NCBI RefSeq assembly: GCF_001730295.1
Contig: NZ_MIKA01000049.1
Location: 1 to 64,000 of the forward strand
From: Enterococcus plantarum
GTDB taxonomy: Bacteria > Bacillota > Bacilli > Lactobacillales > Enterococcaceae
Direction of reading: 5' to 3'
DNA length: 64,000 nt
The translations under genes were made by a program, and so were the position numbers. Under the pieces are notes generated by a model. It was not told the DNA's origin. It searched no databases and saw only the letters and a program-made list of their open reading frames with translations. Shown one piece after another: positions 31,928 to 41,858 of this stretch; within the stretch, counting starts at the first letter, position 1, and the number at the start of each line of letters is the position of its first letter.

Positions 31928-32665
31928 ATGGCAGAAAAAATTTTAGTAGAACACTTAGTAAAAAAATATGGCGATAATACTGTTCTTAATGATATCAATG
32001 TATCGATCCAAGAAGGTGATGTTGTATGTGTTATTGGTCCTTCTGGTTCTGGTAAAAGTACGTTCCTTCGTTGTTTAAATCAGCTTGAAGAAGCGACTAG
32101 CGGCGATATTATTATCGATGGTGCTAATTTAACCGATAAGAATACCAATATCAACAAAGTGCGCCAGCATATTGGAATGGTTTTCCAACATTTTAATTTG
32201 TTCCCTCACTTGTCGATCCTGGAAAATATTACTTTAGCCCCAACTGATTTAGGTCGTCTTTCTAAGAAAGAAGCTGAAGAAAAAGCAATTAAGCTTTTAG
32301 ACACAGTCGGTTTAGCTGATAAAAAAGACAGCTACCCAGAATCTTTATCTGGTGGACAAAAACAACGTGTGGCAATCGCTCGCGCCTTAGCAATGAATCC
32401 AGACATCATGCTGTTCGACGAACCAACTTCTGCACTCGATCCTGAGATGGTTGGTGATGTATTGAATGTTATGAAAAAATTAGCAAAACAAGGGATGACG
32501 ATGGTTATCGTTACACATGAAATGGGCTTTGCGAAAGAAGTAGCAAATCGTGTAATGTTTATCGATGGTGGTAATTTCTTAGAAGATGGTTCACCACAAC
32601 AAATCTTTGAAAATCCACAAAATGAACGAACAAAAGATTTCTTGGATAAAGTACTTAATATTTGA
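31928..32665 (+). CDS. glnQ: glutamine ABC transporter ATP-binding protein
   Basis: This 245-residue polar amino acid transporter ATPase has Walker [13 protein letters not shown], the Q-loop [10 protein letters not shown], signature [15 protein letters not shown], Walker [15 protein letters not shown] and the H-loop VTHEM. It energises GlnP, whose stop is one base upstream. A terminator follows. Confidence 0.97.
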   Translation: MAEKILVEHLVKKYGDNTVLNDINVSIQEGDVVCVIGPSGSGKSTFLRCLNQLEEATSGDIIIDGANLTDKNTNINKVRQHIGMVFQHFNLFPHLSILENITLAPTDLGRLSKKEAEEKAIKLLDTVGLADKKDSYPESLSGGQKQRVAIARALAMNPDIMLFDEPTSALDPEMVGDVLNVMKKLAKQGMTMVIVTHEMGFAKEVANRVMFIDGGNFLEDGSPQQIFENPQNERTKDFLDKVLNI

Positions 32666-32673
32666 TCCAAAAA

Positions 32674-32715
32674 GGGATAGATTGCTTCTATTGCAGAGCA
32701 ATCTATCTTTTTTAT
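32674..32715 (+). terminator. glnPQ terminator
   Basis: gatagattgct pairs with agcaatctatc and is followed by TTTTTT. Confidence 0.9.
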
Positions 32716-32789
32716 TTATTTAGCATTACACTTGATAAATTCGTTTTTTTAAAGTAAATTTGAACAGACTATATAAGGAGTGTTGTTAA

Positions 32790-33893
32790 ATGAAGAGACT
32801 TTATACATTTTTTACTGAAGATTTATTATTTTCACTTTCTTTTCTAATTGCTATTATCAGCTGTGCATTCGGCAAATTTTCCTTCAACTCAATTGATTTT
32901 AAAGTCATTTTTTGTTTGTTGGGTTTGATGCTTTTTGTGAAGAACCTTGAGAAATTAGGTATCCTAACCTATTTTGCTGAGAAAATGATCGATTTTTCTT
33001 CCACCACTCGTAGTCTTATTCGAAATATTGTCATCTTGTCATTCCTTAGTTCTATGGTTTTGACCAATGATGTTGCGATCCTTACGTTGATGCCGATTTA
33101 CTTAACGATCATCAAGAAATTCCCCAAAATGGAGAATAAGATTTTAGGAGCTGTCTTACTGATTGTTGCTGCAAATTTAGGCAGTAGTTTTTTCCCTTTT
33201 GGTAATCCACAAAATCTGTTTTTATTTTCTTATTATTCTCTTTCCACCTTATCTTTTTTCAAATGGTCTATTGTATTACTCTTTTCTTCAGTACTATTTT
33301 TACTAATTTCCTTTTTATTCATAAAAAAGAGTCCGATTCCCACACAGCATAATTTAGTTCCAAGGATCAACAGGCCTAAAGCACTATTCTTAAGTATGAT
33401 TGGGGGGGGCATTCTTTTAGGTGTCTTTGCTATTTTCCCTTATTATTTCGTCATTCCGATTGCCATCATCCTTCTCACTATTTATGATAGAAAAACGGTT
33501 TCAGAAATTGATTATAAATTATTGTGGACATTTATTTTTTTCTTTATTGCTGTTGGCAATTTTGCTCAAGTCGAGGTACTTTCCTCTTTCATAAAGGATC
33601 AATTTACGACAAGTTCACGGTCTTTTTTCAGCAGTATTCTTGTCAGCCAAGTTATCAGTAATGTTCCTGCCGCTATTTTAATTGCTCCTTTTACAGAGCA
33701 ATCTCAGGCACTTTTTTGGGGTGTCAATGTCGGAGGCTTGGGAACTATTATTGCTTCTTTAGCTAATTTGATTGGATTTAAATTATATAAAGAATATTAT
33801 CCGGATCAATCAACATCATTTCTTTTGCAATTCACTGCTGTAAACGTTGTGTTTTTACTTGGTTTTATCCTATTTTTTGCCTTTATACTATAA
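32790..33893 (+). CDS. ion-transporter-superfamily anion permease (YbiR/ArsB-like)
   Basis: This 367-residue membrane protein has about ten helices. Two half-sites of the IT superfamily are visible: SSMVLTNDVAILTLMP (about 89-104) and GSSFFPFGNPQNLFLF (about 130-145), with a second half near SQVISNVPAAILIAPF. The substrate is likely an anion or carboxylate but cannot be assigned. ATG follows aaggagtg. Single gene, convergent with trhO through a shared terminator. Confidence 0.75.
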   Translation: MKRLYTFFTEDLLFSLSFLIAIISCAFGKFSFNSIDFKVIFCLLGLMLFVKNLEKLGILTYFAEKMIDFSSTTRSLIRNIVILSFLSSMVLTNDVAILTLMPIYLTIIKKFPKMENKILGAVLLIVAANLGSSFFPFGNPQNLFLFSYYSLSTLSFFKWSIVLLFSSVLFLLISFLFIKKSPIPTQHNLVPRINRPKALFLSMIGGGILLGVFAIFPYYFVIPIAIILLTIYDRKTVSEIDYKLLWTFIFFFIAVGNFAQVEVLSSFIKDQFTTSSRSFFSSILVSQVISNVPAAILIAPFTEQSQALFWGVNVGGLGTIIASLANLIGFKLYKEYYPDQSTSFLLQFTAVNVVFLLGFILFFAFIL

Positions 33894-33938
33894 AAAACAC
33901 GAGACAAAACGATAAATCGCGTTGTTTCGTGTTTTTGT
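33894..33938. terminator. bidirectional terminator
   Basis: aaaaacacgagacaaaacga pairs with cgttgtttcgtgttttt between convergent genes. Confidence 0.88.
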
Positions 33939-33947
33939 TTGCATTCA

Positions 33948-34889
33948 TTAATTTGCAATGGCTTCAAGTCTAGCTTTCACATCTTGTTCTGAAAGTTCAT
34001 TTCTTAGCACATAACGATTCGCTGGGTGATGACGACATTCATCTGAACAGCTGCCAAGGTACTTCGCTTCGTTTTCTTCCGATGCCAAAATTTGTTTATT
34101 ACAGAAAGGATTTGCACAATTGATGTAACGTTCGCAAGGTGTTCCATCAAACCAATCTTTCCCAATAATTTTTTTATCAACATGATTGATTTCAACACTG
34201 ATTCGTTCATCAAAGACATACATTTTCCCGTCCCATAGCTCGCCTCGTGTCTCTGGATCTTTTCCGTAAACCGCGATACCACCATGAAGTTGGGCTACAT
34301 CTTGAAATCCTTCCTTGATCAACCAGCCAGAAAATTTCTCACAACGGATACCACCAGTACAGTAAGTAACCACTTTTTTATCCATAAATTGTTCTTTATT
34401 GTCTCTAATCCATTGTGGTAATTCCCTAAAGTTACGAATATCAGGACGAACAGCGCCTCTAAAGTGCCCTAAGTCATATTCATAATCATTTCTAGCATCA
34501 ATAACAACTGTATCTTCATCAAGCAATGCTTCTTTAAATTCAGCTGGTTCTAAATATTTCCCAGTTAGCTCTAACGGATTCACATCCTCTTCCAAGTTCA
34601 AAGAAACCAGTTCTTTTCTAGGACGGACAAACATTTTATGAAAGGCGTTTTCTGGTACTTCATCAATTTTAAAGTAAGTATCTTTAAAACGTTCATCTGC
34701 TAACATCGCTTCCATATAAGCATCTGTATCAGAAATCGTACCTGAAAGTGTACCGTTGATTCCTTCTGTTGCGACTAAAATTCTACCTTTTAAGTCTAAA
34801 GACTTACAAAAAGCAAGGTGCTCCTTTGCAAATTCTTCAGGGTTTTCAATCGTCGTATATTTATAATAAAGTAATACGCGGTAATCCAT
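33948..34889 (-). CDS. trhO: tRNA uridine(34) hydroxylase TrhO (UPF0176, rhodanese domain)
   Basis: The protein has 313 residues. The N-terminal acylphosphatase-like domain is followed by a rhodanese domain (about 120-220) with [16 protein letters not shown] and the active loop [12 protein letters not shown]. The C-terminal cysteine-rich tail ([23 protein letters not shown]) may bind zinc. The YceA/TrhO family hydroxylates U34 of some tRNAs toward 5-methoxyuridine or cmo5U. Single gene. Confidence 0.93.
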   Translation of the reverse strand: MDYRVLLYYKYTTIENPEEFAKEHLAFCKSLDLKGRILVATEGINGTLSGTISDTDAYMEAMLADERFKDTYFKIDEVPENAFHKMFVRPRKELVSLNLEEDVNPLELTGKYLEPAEFKEALLDEDTVVIDARNDYEYDLGHFRGAVRPDIRNFRELPQWIRDNKEQFMDKKVVTYCTGGIRCEKFSGWLIKEGFQDVAQLHGGIAVYGKDPETRGELWDGKMYVFDERISVEINHVDKKIIGKDWFDGTPCERYINCANPFCNKQILASEENEAKYLGSCSDECRHHPANRYVLRNELSEQDVKARLEAIAN

Positions 34890-35050
34890 TTTATCTTGCT
34901 CCTTTTTCCTCGAAACTGCCTAGCTATCTCCAAAATAACCGTACAGTTCTTATTTTCTAATCATACGTATTCAGTATATAAAAAAAGAATCAGTAAAAGC
35001 GAACTATTTGCTTGTGTAAAAATGCACAGGTGGTGCTGCAAAAAATACAT

Positions 35051-35090
35051 AAAAAAAGCCTACGTTTTTCTTTTGAAAAGCGTAAGCTTT
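35051..35090 (-). terminator. terminator of the VOC gene
   Basis: On the minus strand aaagcttacgcttttc pairs with gaaaaacgtaggcttt followed by T, 15 bases after the stop at 35105. Confidence 0.85.
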
Positions 35091-35104
35091 CGGTCTAAAT
35101 TGAC

Positions 35105-35479
35105 TTATTCTTGTCCAGACACTGCAAAATAATTCTCATCATTATCCGCAAAATTAAAGACTAGTCCAGTTGGCAGCTGAACTAATTCACCAACACGCAC
35201 ACCAGCATCTTTCATTTTTTTATATAAATTGATGACATCATCAGCAAAAAACATCAATGATGGCGTATTTCCAGCAACTTCTGGTGAATGTTGTTGAATA
35301 AATGCTAAGTCATATAAAACAATCATTGTTTCTGCCGTTTCGCTTGGGGCAATCTCAACGACAAGAGTGCCGTCAACAGCCTCTCTTTCCTTTTCCACAA
35401 AGCCGATTTTTTGCCAAAATTGACTTGATTCCTCTACATTTGTTACATATAACATTATTTTTATTTGGTTCGTAAACAT
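35105..35479 (-). CDS. VOC-family (glyoxalase/bleomycin-resistance-like) protein
   Basis: The protein has 124 residues with two beta-alpha-beta-beta-beta repeats typical of the vicinal-oxygen-chelate fold (MLYVTNVEESSQFWQKIGF, then MFFADDVINLYKKMKDAG). The usual metal ligands are not obvious, so the activity is unknown. ATG follows aaggag. Single gene. Confidence 0.8.
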   Translation of the reverse strand: MFTNQIKIMLYVTNVEESSQFWQKIGFVEKEREAVDGTLVVEIAPSETAETMIVLYDLAFIQQHSPEVAGNTPSLMFFADDVINLYKKMKDAGVRVGELVQLPTGLVFNFADNDENYFAVSGQE

Positions 35480-35608
35480 GTCTTTAACTCCTTATCTTTT
35501 TTATATTAACACAATCGCCTTATCATTATATACTTTTTATCATAGCTTATGGTAGGGATTTATGAAAATAAATGCGCTTGAATAAAACCATATTAAGAAA
35601 GAAAGTAA

Positions 35609-35722
35609 GGGTGTGACACAAAAGTAAACATCACTTTTGTATCACACCCTAAATGCGAATAAACGATGGCAATAGAAGCAAGCCCTTCTTATTTCTCGGG
35701 AATAAGCGTTTCTGTCTCAGCC
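35609..35722 (-). repeat. dispersed 3'-UTR repeat, copy R4
   Basis: On the minus strand it begins about 48 bases after the tcyP stop with ggctgagacagaaacg, continues to ttgcttctattgccatcg, and ends in a hairpin (35609-35650). In the hairpin gggtgtgatacaaaagt pairs with acttttgtgtcacaccc with one mismatch, followed by T-rich sequence. It probably terminates tcyP. Confidence 0.75.
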
Positions 35723-35770
35723 TCTTACTTTTATTCATTAATTTTCTTGGGGAAGAGAAGAGATCCTATT

Positions 35771-37162
35771 TTATGCATTTTCTTCAATAACTAATTTACT
35801 ATCGTTTAACACATCACGATCTAACTCGTTGATTCGTGAACTAGTTACGACACCAGCCACCATACTATCACTTACATTAATGGCTGTTCTAGCCATATCG
35901 ATCAATGGTTCCACAGAAATTACTAAGCCCACGATTGCAACTGGTAAGTTCATTGAACCTAAAACAATCAATGAAGCAAACGTTGCCCCACCACCGACAC
36001 CAGCAACACCAAATGAGCTGATTGTGACGATCGCAACTAACATTAAAATAAATTCTAAACTGAAGACATCGATGCCCACAGTCGGTGCAACGATTGTCGC
36101 CAACATTGCAGGATAAACCCCAGCACAGCCATTTTGACCGATTGATAAGCCAAAGCTTGCTGCGAAGTTTGCTGTTGCATCATCAACACCTAATGCTTTT
36201 GTTTGTGTTTCAATATTTAAAGGCAATGCGCCAGCACTTGATCTTGACGTAAAAGCAAAACTCAATACAGGAAAAGATTTTTTCAAATATGTCACTGGGT
36301 TTACTTTAACAGAAACTAAGATCAATAAGTGGACGAGCATCACAAAAATCAACGCAGTATATGACGCTAAAACAAATTTACCTAAGTTAAGGATCGCATC
36401 AAAATCACTTGTCGCAACAACGTTGGTCATCAATGCTAAAACTCCATAAGGTGTCAAACGTAAAACCAATGTCACGATGCGCATTGTGATTTTATATAGG
36501 CTATCGATCAAATTAGCAAAAAATTCTGCTTCTTTCGGTGCTTTTCTTTTAATACCTAAGTATGCAATGCCGACAAATGCTGCAAAGATTACTACACCAA
36601 TCGTACTTGTTGCACGAGTTCCTGCAAAGTCTGCAAAGACATTTCTAGGAATAAAGGATAAAATTTGTTGGGGAATCGATAGGTTTTCAACGGTTTCCTG
36701 TCTCGTTGCAAGTTCTGCAATTCGTGCCGTTTCTGCCGTTCCTTGCGTAAATTTTGCACCTTGTAGCCCAAATAATAATGTTGTACCAATTCCTATCAAG
36801 GCAGCAACAGCTGTTGTGCCTAGCAATGTAGCTAGTACATTGAAACTGATTTTACCTAGTTGTTTGGATTCTTTCATCTTAGTAAATGCTCCGACAATAG
36901 AAACAAATACCAAGGGGATTACGAGCATTTGTAAAAATGCTACATATCCATTACCTACAATACCGATCCATTCCATTGCTTGCGTTGTGACTTTGTCTTG
37001 AGTACCGAATGCGAATTGAATAATTGCACCTAATACAATACCAACACCTAATGCGGCAAAAACACGAGTAGAAAATTTATAGTGTTTAGTTTGCATACGA
37101 TAAAAGACGTATAACACAGCAAGAAATGCAAGGACCACTAAAACAGTGATGAGTGTTGTCAT
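35771..37162 (-). CDS. tcyP: L-cystine symporter TcyP-like (dicarboxylate/amino acid:cation symporter)
   Basis: This 463-residue membrane protein of the DAACS family has about ten helices. Conserved blocks are FTSRSSAGALPLNI (serine-rich reentrant loop), GLSIGQNGCAGVYPA and SSFGVAGVGGGAT. These are closer to TcyP/YdjN cystine transporters than to glutamate carriers. ATG at 37162 follows aggaggg; the longer open frame upstream covers leader sequence and the ribosome site. A structured leader of about 290 bases lies upstream. Confidence 0.88.
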   Translation of the reverse strand: MTTLITVLVVLAFLAVLYVFYRMQTKHYKFSTRVFAALGVGIVLGAIIQFAFGTQDKVTTQAMEWIGIVGNGYVAFLQMLVIPLVFVSIVGAFTKMKESKQLGKISFNVLATLLGTTAVAALIGIGTTLLFGLQGAKFTQGTAETARIAELATRQETVENLSIPQQILSFIPRNVFADFAGTRATSTIGVVIFAAFVGIAYLGIKRKAPKEAEFFANLIDSLYKITMRIVTLVLRLTPYGVLALMTNVVATSDFDAILNLGKFVLASYTALIFVMLVHLLILVSVKVNPVTYLKKSFPVLSFAFTSRSSAGALPLNIETQTKALGVDDATANFAASFGLSIGQNGCAGVYPAMLATIVAPTVGIDVFSLEFILMLVAIVTISSFGVAGVGGGATFASLIVLGSMNLPVAIVGLVISVEPLIDMARTAINVSDSMVAGVVTSSRINELDRDVLNDSKLVIEENA

Positions 37163-37457
37163 TTTTTTCCCTCCTAAATTTGATAGCCGAAAGAGCTCGT
37201 CAAGCCTTGACAAGAAAATCAAAAAACACATGAGACATTCTTTCTCTCGCTTGTTTTTATCTTTTCCCCGAAACCTTCTTTCTTAGAGCTTGTGCGCTTA
37301 GAACTTGATACGATCGAAGCAAGGAGTAGTGCTAACTCTTGAAGCTAAATATTACAAATGACAAGTACATCAAAGGAAGTAAAGGTTCCCGGGGATCATT
37401 CTTCAACAATCCGCCCTGAAAATAAATACCTTCATTTTCAGTGATAAACCTATTGTA
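37163..37457 (-). other. long structured 5' leader of tcyP
   Basis: A -10 box TACAAT (37452-37457) lies 290 bases before the tcyP start. In between, tgaaaat/attttca forms a hairpin near the 5' end. TCCCCGGGAACCTT (about 37383-37396) can pair with AAGGTTTCGGGGA (about 37265-37277), closing a domain of about 110 bases. The last 80 bases resemble the UPF0237 gene leader. I recognise no known riboswitch or T-box motif. Confidence 0.5.
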
Positions 37458-37503
37458 ACTGATTTAAAAAGGGAATGGATACTATTTTGTTTCTATAATG
37501 ATA

Positions 37504-37546
37504 GAAAAAAGAGTTTGTGATAGTCAAAAACTATCGCAAACTCTTA
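37504..37546 (-). terminator. DUF1149 gene terminator
   Basis: aagagtttgcgatag pairs with ctatcacaaactctt and is followed by TTTTTT on the minus strand. Confidence 0.9.
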
Positions 37547-37587
37547 AATGTATAATTTAATTATTTAAATGGATCATCTTATCCTGA

Positions 37588-37977
37588 TTATTCTTCAACC
37601 GCAGACTGGAAGTTTAATTGGATACCTGGTTTGTCTAAGGCGATTTCAGTAATTTCATACGCCATACGCTGTACGATACTGAATAGCGGACTAACTAACT
37701 CATCCACTTCTTCTTGGGAAATATCCTCTTGGCTTTTGATTTTATGATTGATGATATGATTGATTTGGCTAACTGAACCTGACAAAACATACTCTTCAAA
37801 TACTAGACGAAATTCTAAACGAGCGGCGATGATTGAATTTTCCTTTGGGTAGTTTTCATCTGTTGATTCGATTGGCGAGAACCCAACTCTAAGATCGGTC
37901 TCTACTTCTCCCATATCTTCAGTACGCATATCGTAATGAAAAGCCTCTACGACTTCTTGTTGACGTTTTATTTCCAT
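37588..37977 (-). CDS. DUF1149 family protein
   Basis: The protein has 129 residues. It begins MEIKRQQEVVEAFHYD and has the SecB-like beta-rich pattern of DUF1149, a family largely confined to Lactobacillales. The function is unknown. No membrane segment is seen. ATG follows aaaggagat. Monocistronic with its own terminator; the tcyP promoter lies directly downstream. Confidence 0.85.
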   Translation of the reverse strand: MEIKRQQEVVEAFHYDMRTEDMGEVETDLRVGFSPIESTDENYPKENSIIAARLEFRLVFEEYVLSGSVSQINHIINHKIKSQEDISQEEVDELVSPLFSIVQRMAYEITEIALDKPGIQLNFQSAVEE

Positions 37978-38110
37978 GAATTAAAATCTCCTTTTTTTAG
38001 CTCAATAACTATTTTCTCTATCCAATTACAATAGAATAAAGCATAGTATATCTATATTTTTATTATACCACACATCTTTTTGTCACAAATGCTCGGATAC
38101 TTTTTTTAAT

Positions 38111-39454
38111 CTAATTTTTAAATGAATGGATCGGTGCAGGAATTCGACCACCGCGTAGGATAAAGTCGGTTGAGGCATAATCATTAACTTTCATGACTGG
38201 CGCTCTGCCTAATAATCCGCCGAATTCAACCATATCACCTACTTTTGTTCCTTCAGCCGGTATAAGTCTAACAGCTGTTGTTTTGTGATTAATGACACCG
38301 ATTGCCGCTTCATCTGCGATCATTGCAGCTATTGTTTCAGCTGATGTTTCACCAGGTATCGCAACCATATCTAAACCAACGGAGCAGATGGCTGTCATCG
38401 CTTCTAATTTTTCCAGATTTAGTGCACCATTATTGACCGCATCGATCATTCCAGCATCTTCTGAAACTGGGATAAAGGCGCCAGATAATCCACCAACGTG
38501 GTTACAAGCCATTACGCCGCCTTTTTTCACTGCATCATTCAACAAAGCCAAAGCTGCTGTTGTCCCATGAGTCCCAACGCTTTCCAAGCCCATTTCCTCT
38601 AAAATATAGGCTACACTATCACCGACAGCAGGAGTTGGAGCTAACGATAAATCGACGATACCAAACGGAACATTTAACCGATCTGACGCTATTTTCCCAA
38701 CCAATTGTCCCATTCTCGTAATTTTAAATGCTGTTTGTTTTACGACTTCTGCCACAATATCAAAGGGTTCTCCTTTGACTTTTTCAAGTGCTCGCTTGAC
38801 CACACCAGGTCCGCTGACACCTACATTGATCACACAATCTGCTTCTCCGACTCCATGAAAAGCACCTGCCATAAATGGATTATCTTCCACCGCATTAGCA
38901 AATACGACCAATTTAGCACAACCCATATCAGATTTTGCTGCTGTTTCTTTGATTATATAGCCCATATGGCGAACTGCATCCATATTAATTCCAGCTTTAG
39001 TTGATCCAATATTTACTGAAGAACAAACAAATTGTGTTTCTGCTAACGCTTGAGGAATCGAATTAATCAAGATCTCATCACCATGTTGGTAGCCTTTTTC
39101 GACTAGTGCACTGAAGCCACCGATGAAATTGACTCCAACTGCTTGAGCTGCTTTATCCAAAGCTTTCGCATATTTTACATAGTTCTTGTCTGAACTTGCG
39201 GCTGCAATGATTCCAATTGGTGTGACAGAAATCCGCTTATTGATAATCGGAATACCATACTCCGATTCGATCTCTTCTCCAACTTTAACTAAATTTTTAG
39301 CCAACCGAGTGATTTTATCGTAGATTTTTTGACAAGCTTTATCACTGTCACTATCAATGCAATCTAACAACGAAATCCCCATTGTGATGGTTCGAATATC
39401 TAAATTTTCTTCTTCGATCATGCGAATTGTTTCTAGAATCTGATTGGTTTCCAA
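38111..39454 (-). CDS. UPF0210 (DUF711, PFL-family) protein
   Basis: This 447-residue cytoplasmic protein is full length for the family (start [19 protein letters not shown]; blocks [17 protein letters not shown] and [19 protein letters not shown]). Its structure resembles pyruvate formate-lyase-like barrels but the function is unknown. It starts at TTG after aggaggaaa, within a 27-base module also found before the ACT gene and tcyP. The pairing with an upstream UPF0237 ACT-domain gene is widely conserved, suggesting that the small protein regulates this one. Confidence 0.92.
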   Translation of the reverse strand: METNQILETIRMIEEENLDIRTITMGISLLDCIDSDSDKACQKIYDKITRLAKNLVKVGEEIESEYGIPIINKRISVTPIGIIAAASSDKNYVKYAKALDKAAQAVGVNFIGGFSALVEKGYQHGDEILINSIPQALAETQFVCSSVNIGSTKAGINMDAVRHMGYIIKETAAKSDMGCAKLVVFANAVEDNPFMAGAFHGVGEADCVINVGVSGPGVVKRALEKVKGEPFDIVAEVVKQTAFKITRMGQLVGKIASDRLNVPFGIVDLSLAPTPAVGDSVAYILEEMGLESVGTHGTTAALALLNDAVKKGGVMACNHVGGLSGAFIPVSEDAGMIDAVNNGALNLEKLEAMTAICSVGLDMVAIPGETSAETIAAMIADEAAIGVINHKTTAVRLIPAEGTKVGDMVEFGGLLGRAPVMKVNDYASTDFILRGGRIPAPIHSFKN

Positions 39455-39596
39455 AAAATTTCCTCCTAAATTTAAAAGCTGAAAGAGCTAAACTTCTCTG
39501 AACGAAAAATTTAGCCTTTACGTTTTTTTGCCATAAGCCTATTTTATATCTTTATAAGGTACTAAGTATTTATAACAAATAATACAGCTTTTATCC

Positions 39597-39866
39597 TTAT
39601 AGTTTATGCATCACATTGAATATTTCTTCGTTTTGAATGCTGATTGTCACACCTAGTTTTTCACCTAAAGTATTCAGTTCAGACCGAATCGCTTCGAAAT
39701 CATTCTTTTCTTTCGAAATCTCCAATACCATCATCATTGTAAAATAGCTATCCATGATGGTTTGTGAAACGTCAATAATATTCATATTCAACTCTGCTAA
39801 CGTTTGACTGACCCCTGCGATGATTCCTACTTTGTCTTTCCCAATTACAGTTAATACTGCGCGCAT
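39597..39866 (-). CDS. UPF0237 ACT-domain regulatory protein
   Basis: The protein has 89 residues, essentially a single ACT domain of the GcvR type (MRAVLTVIGKDKVGIIAGVS...). It probably binds an amino acid and regulates the UPF0210 protein encoded 142 bases downstream. ATG at 39866 follows aggaggaaac. A -10 TATAAT box lies at 40001-40006, leaving a leader of about 130 bases that contains a candidate hairpin (tctcagg ... gaga). The open frame upstream of the ATG is leader. Confidence 0.88.
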   Translation of the reverse strand: MRAVLTVIGKDKVGIIAGVSQTLAELNMNIIDVSQTIMDSYFTMMMVLEISKEKNDFEAIRSELNTLGEKLGVTISIQNEEIFNVMHKL

Positions 39867-40088
39867 ATCGTTTCCTCCTAAATTTAAAAGCTGAAAGAGT
39901 TCTAATAGACTTGACAAGAAAATAAAAAAAAAGTAAATCTGTTCAGTGTCTCATTTTTTCTTTTTCCTGAGAAGTTCACCCATCCACATAAGTTTTTCCT
40001 ATTATATCATAATTTGTTCAGTTATTAATAAAAAATCAGAACAAAAAACATAGGAAATTTAGTGATTGTTCGGTAATTATTGGTACAA

Positions 40089-40130
40089 AAAACCTTCTGA
40101 GATCGTACTTGATCATCTCAGAAGATTTGC
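40089..40130 (-). terminator. terminator of the zinc-ribbon gene
   Basis: cttctgagatgatc pairs with gatctcagaagg (six-base loop) followed by TTTTTT on the minus strand. Confidence 0.9.
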
Positions 40131-40132
40131 AC

Positions 40133-40564
40133 TTAAACTATTTTGTTGAATTGTTCTTTACAGGTCGAACAAGTGACTTTGATCTTCCCTTTCCCTTTCG
40201 GTGCTCGCAATTGTTGTTTACATGTTGGACACTTAAAATAAGTATAAATCTTCCGTTCTTTGAGCTTAATTTTTGTTGTCTCGAATTTCTTTTTTAATTG
40301 CTGTATTCTTAAAACGTATCGCGTATTTTCATTTGAGCGTGGATATATTCTTTTAGAGAAAAACCGGTAGTTAATCCATAGTAAAAGAGCCACTGCTATC
40401 CAAAACGCAATTGAGGTCGGTAAAAATAGATTAAGCAATAATAGGACCAAACTCGCCTTCATTAAGGTATTGTTCAATTGATCCATTCGAGCATATCTTC
40501 CTACTAATAGTTTTTGAATCTTTGCATTCCAACGAAGTAATCGTTCTAGCCAAATTTGTCCCAT
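40133..40564 (-). CDS. membrane protein with C-terminal zinc ribbon
   Basis: The protein has 143 residues. Two adjacent membrane helices (about 34-75, ASLVLLLLNLFLPTSIAFWI...) are followed by a basic cytoplasmic stretch. A C-terminal four-cysteine zinc ribbon comes last (YFKCPTCKQQLRAPKGK, then VTCSTCKEQF). The layout is common in Firmicutes proteins of unknown function. Monocistronic, with a terminator directly after the stop. Confidence 0.8.
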   Translation of the reverse strand: MGQIWLERLLRWNAKIQKLLVGRYARMDQLNNTLMKASLVLLLLNLFLPTSIAFWIAVALLLWINYRFFSKRIYPRSNENTRYVLRIQQLKKKFETTKIKLKERKIYTYFKCPTCKQQLRAPKGKGKIKVTCSTCKEQFNKIV

Positions 40565-40748
40565 ATGATCCCTCTTTTCTTTCCTATTATCTCAATCAAT
40601 AGTGACTGTTTCAAGAGGTATCCTGAAAAAAATCGGTTCATTATTCGACTTCTTTTTTTGAATAAGTGAGATAGCTTACTGACTATAGGAAAAGCAATTT
40701 AAACGTATTTTCCGCAAAATTGTGCAAGATAAGCACAATCTGAATAAA

Positions 40749-41150
40749 TTATTCATCGTCTTTAAAATTCAAAATCAGCTTGTTCGTTTCACCAATAAAA
40801 TCATATTGATAAGAACCAGTCAAAGCTTGTAATCCTCCAGTACTTTTAATGATCATTCCAGGAGAGTCGAGTGATCCTTTGTCAAAAATTCCTTTTTCAG
40901 CCGCTGTAAAGGTTCCTGTTTTTCCTTTATATTGGCCTTCGAAATGGAGGAATCCTGTGATCCTAGCGGTTGCAAGATGTTCATCTTCTTTATTGCTTTC
41001 TAAATAGTAAAGTAAATATTCCACCCATGCTTTGCCGAGTAAATCACCTTCAAGCTCGTATTCCGCACGAACACGATTTATTGGAAAGGCTGTTTTTTGT
41101 TCGTCTATTGGTTCTTCGTTCCACTTTGTTACGCTGAATAGCACAGTCAT
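40749..41150 (-). CDS. DUF3224 family protein
   Basis: The protein has 133 residues and is predicted to be a small beta-barrel (lipocalin-like), with LLYYLESNKEDEHLATARITGFLHFEG and GTFTAAEKGIF as recognisable blocks of DUF3224. The function is unknown. ATG follows aaggaggga. Single gene at the border of the accessory region; the IS30 relic begins 90 bases away. Confidence 0.75.
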   Translation of the reverse strand: MTVLFSVTKWNEEPIDEQKTAFPINRVRAEYELEGDLLGKAWVEYLLYYLESNKEDEHLATARITGFLHFEGQYKGKTGTFTAAEKGIFDKGSLDSPGMIIKSTGGLQALTGSYQYDFIGETNKLILNFKDDE

Positions 41151-41236
41151 ACTTCTCCCTCCTTATAAATTACAGGATAGCAAACATATGTTCTTTTTAC
41201 AAGCTTGAATGAATAATTTGAGTGTAACACTAAAAG

Positions 41237-41803
41237 TTGAAGGTGAAAACGATATATGAACGCCCAATAAAAGCCGAAAATCGAGAAGAACTGGGACACT
41301 GGGAAGCTGATACTACATTGGGCCACCGAGGAAAGTGCTGTCTTGTAACATTCTTTGATCGGAAATTTCGGTTTTTACTAACTGGAAGAATTCCTATAAA
41401 TGATTCAATTTGTGTAAGGGATATGATTGTAAAATTATTGTCTCCTCTAAATAAAAAGCAACGCAAAACTATTACGCCAGATAGAGGACCTGAATTTGCA
41501 AAGTACCAGTATTTCAGTAGATTGTGCGGTATTGATTGTTATTTTGCAGCTCCTTGGTCTCCATGACAACGTGGAACAAATGAAAATACAAATGGATTGA
41601 TATGTGAATACTCACCAAAGTGTACAGATATAACACCTATCTCAGAAGAATATATTGAGACTATTGCTAATAAGTTAAACAATCTTCCAAGAAAATGCTT
41701 AAATTGGAAAACACCTTTTGAAATATTTAATAATAAAAATTCACATTTAATTGTGCATAGAAAAAACACACCAAGATTAGTTAACAATCCTAATATGTTT
41801 TAA
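41237..41803 (+). pseudogene. IS30-family transposase relic
   Basis: The frame encodes the catalytic half of an IS30 transposase: EELGHWEADTTLG, the ITPDRGPEFA block, then RGTNENTNGLICEYSP and LPRKCLNWKTPFEIF. An in-frame TGA at 41564-41566 interrupts the conserved segment just before QRGTNENTNG, and the N-terminal HTH third is missing. Sequence just before it (gtgtaacactaaaagttga) may be a remnant of an IS30 terminal repeat. Non-functional; it marks past insertion. Confidence 0.9.
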
Positions 41804-41858
41804 CCAATATGATGTTATTGCAAAGAATATTTACCAAAAATATTTTCTGTCTCTTGAA

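Noticed and set aside
37163-37231. 23-residue N-terminal extension of TcyP
   Set aside because: It would include the ribosome site as coding sequence, and homologous transporters start at the downstream ATG.
39867-40006. Glycine riboswitch before the UPF0237 gene
   Set aside because: tctcaggaaaa resembles part of a glycine aptamer, but the conserved core (the cgaagg-type segment) and the second stem are missing.
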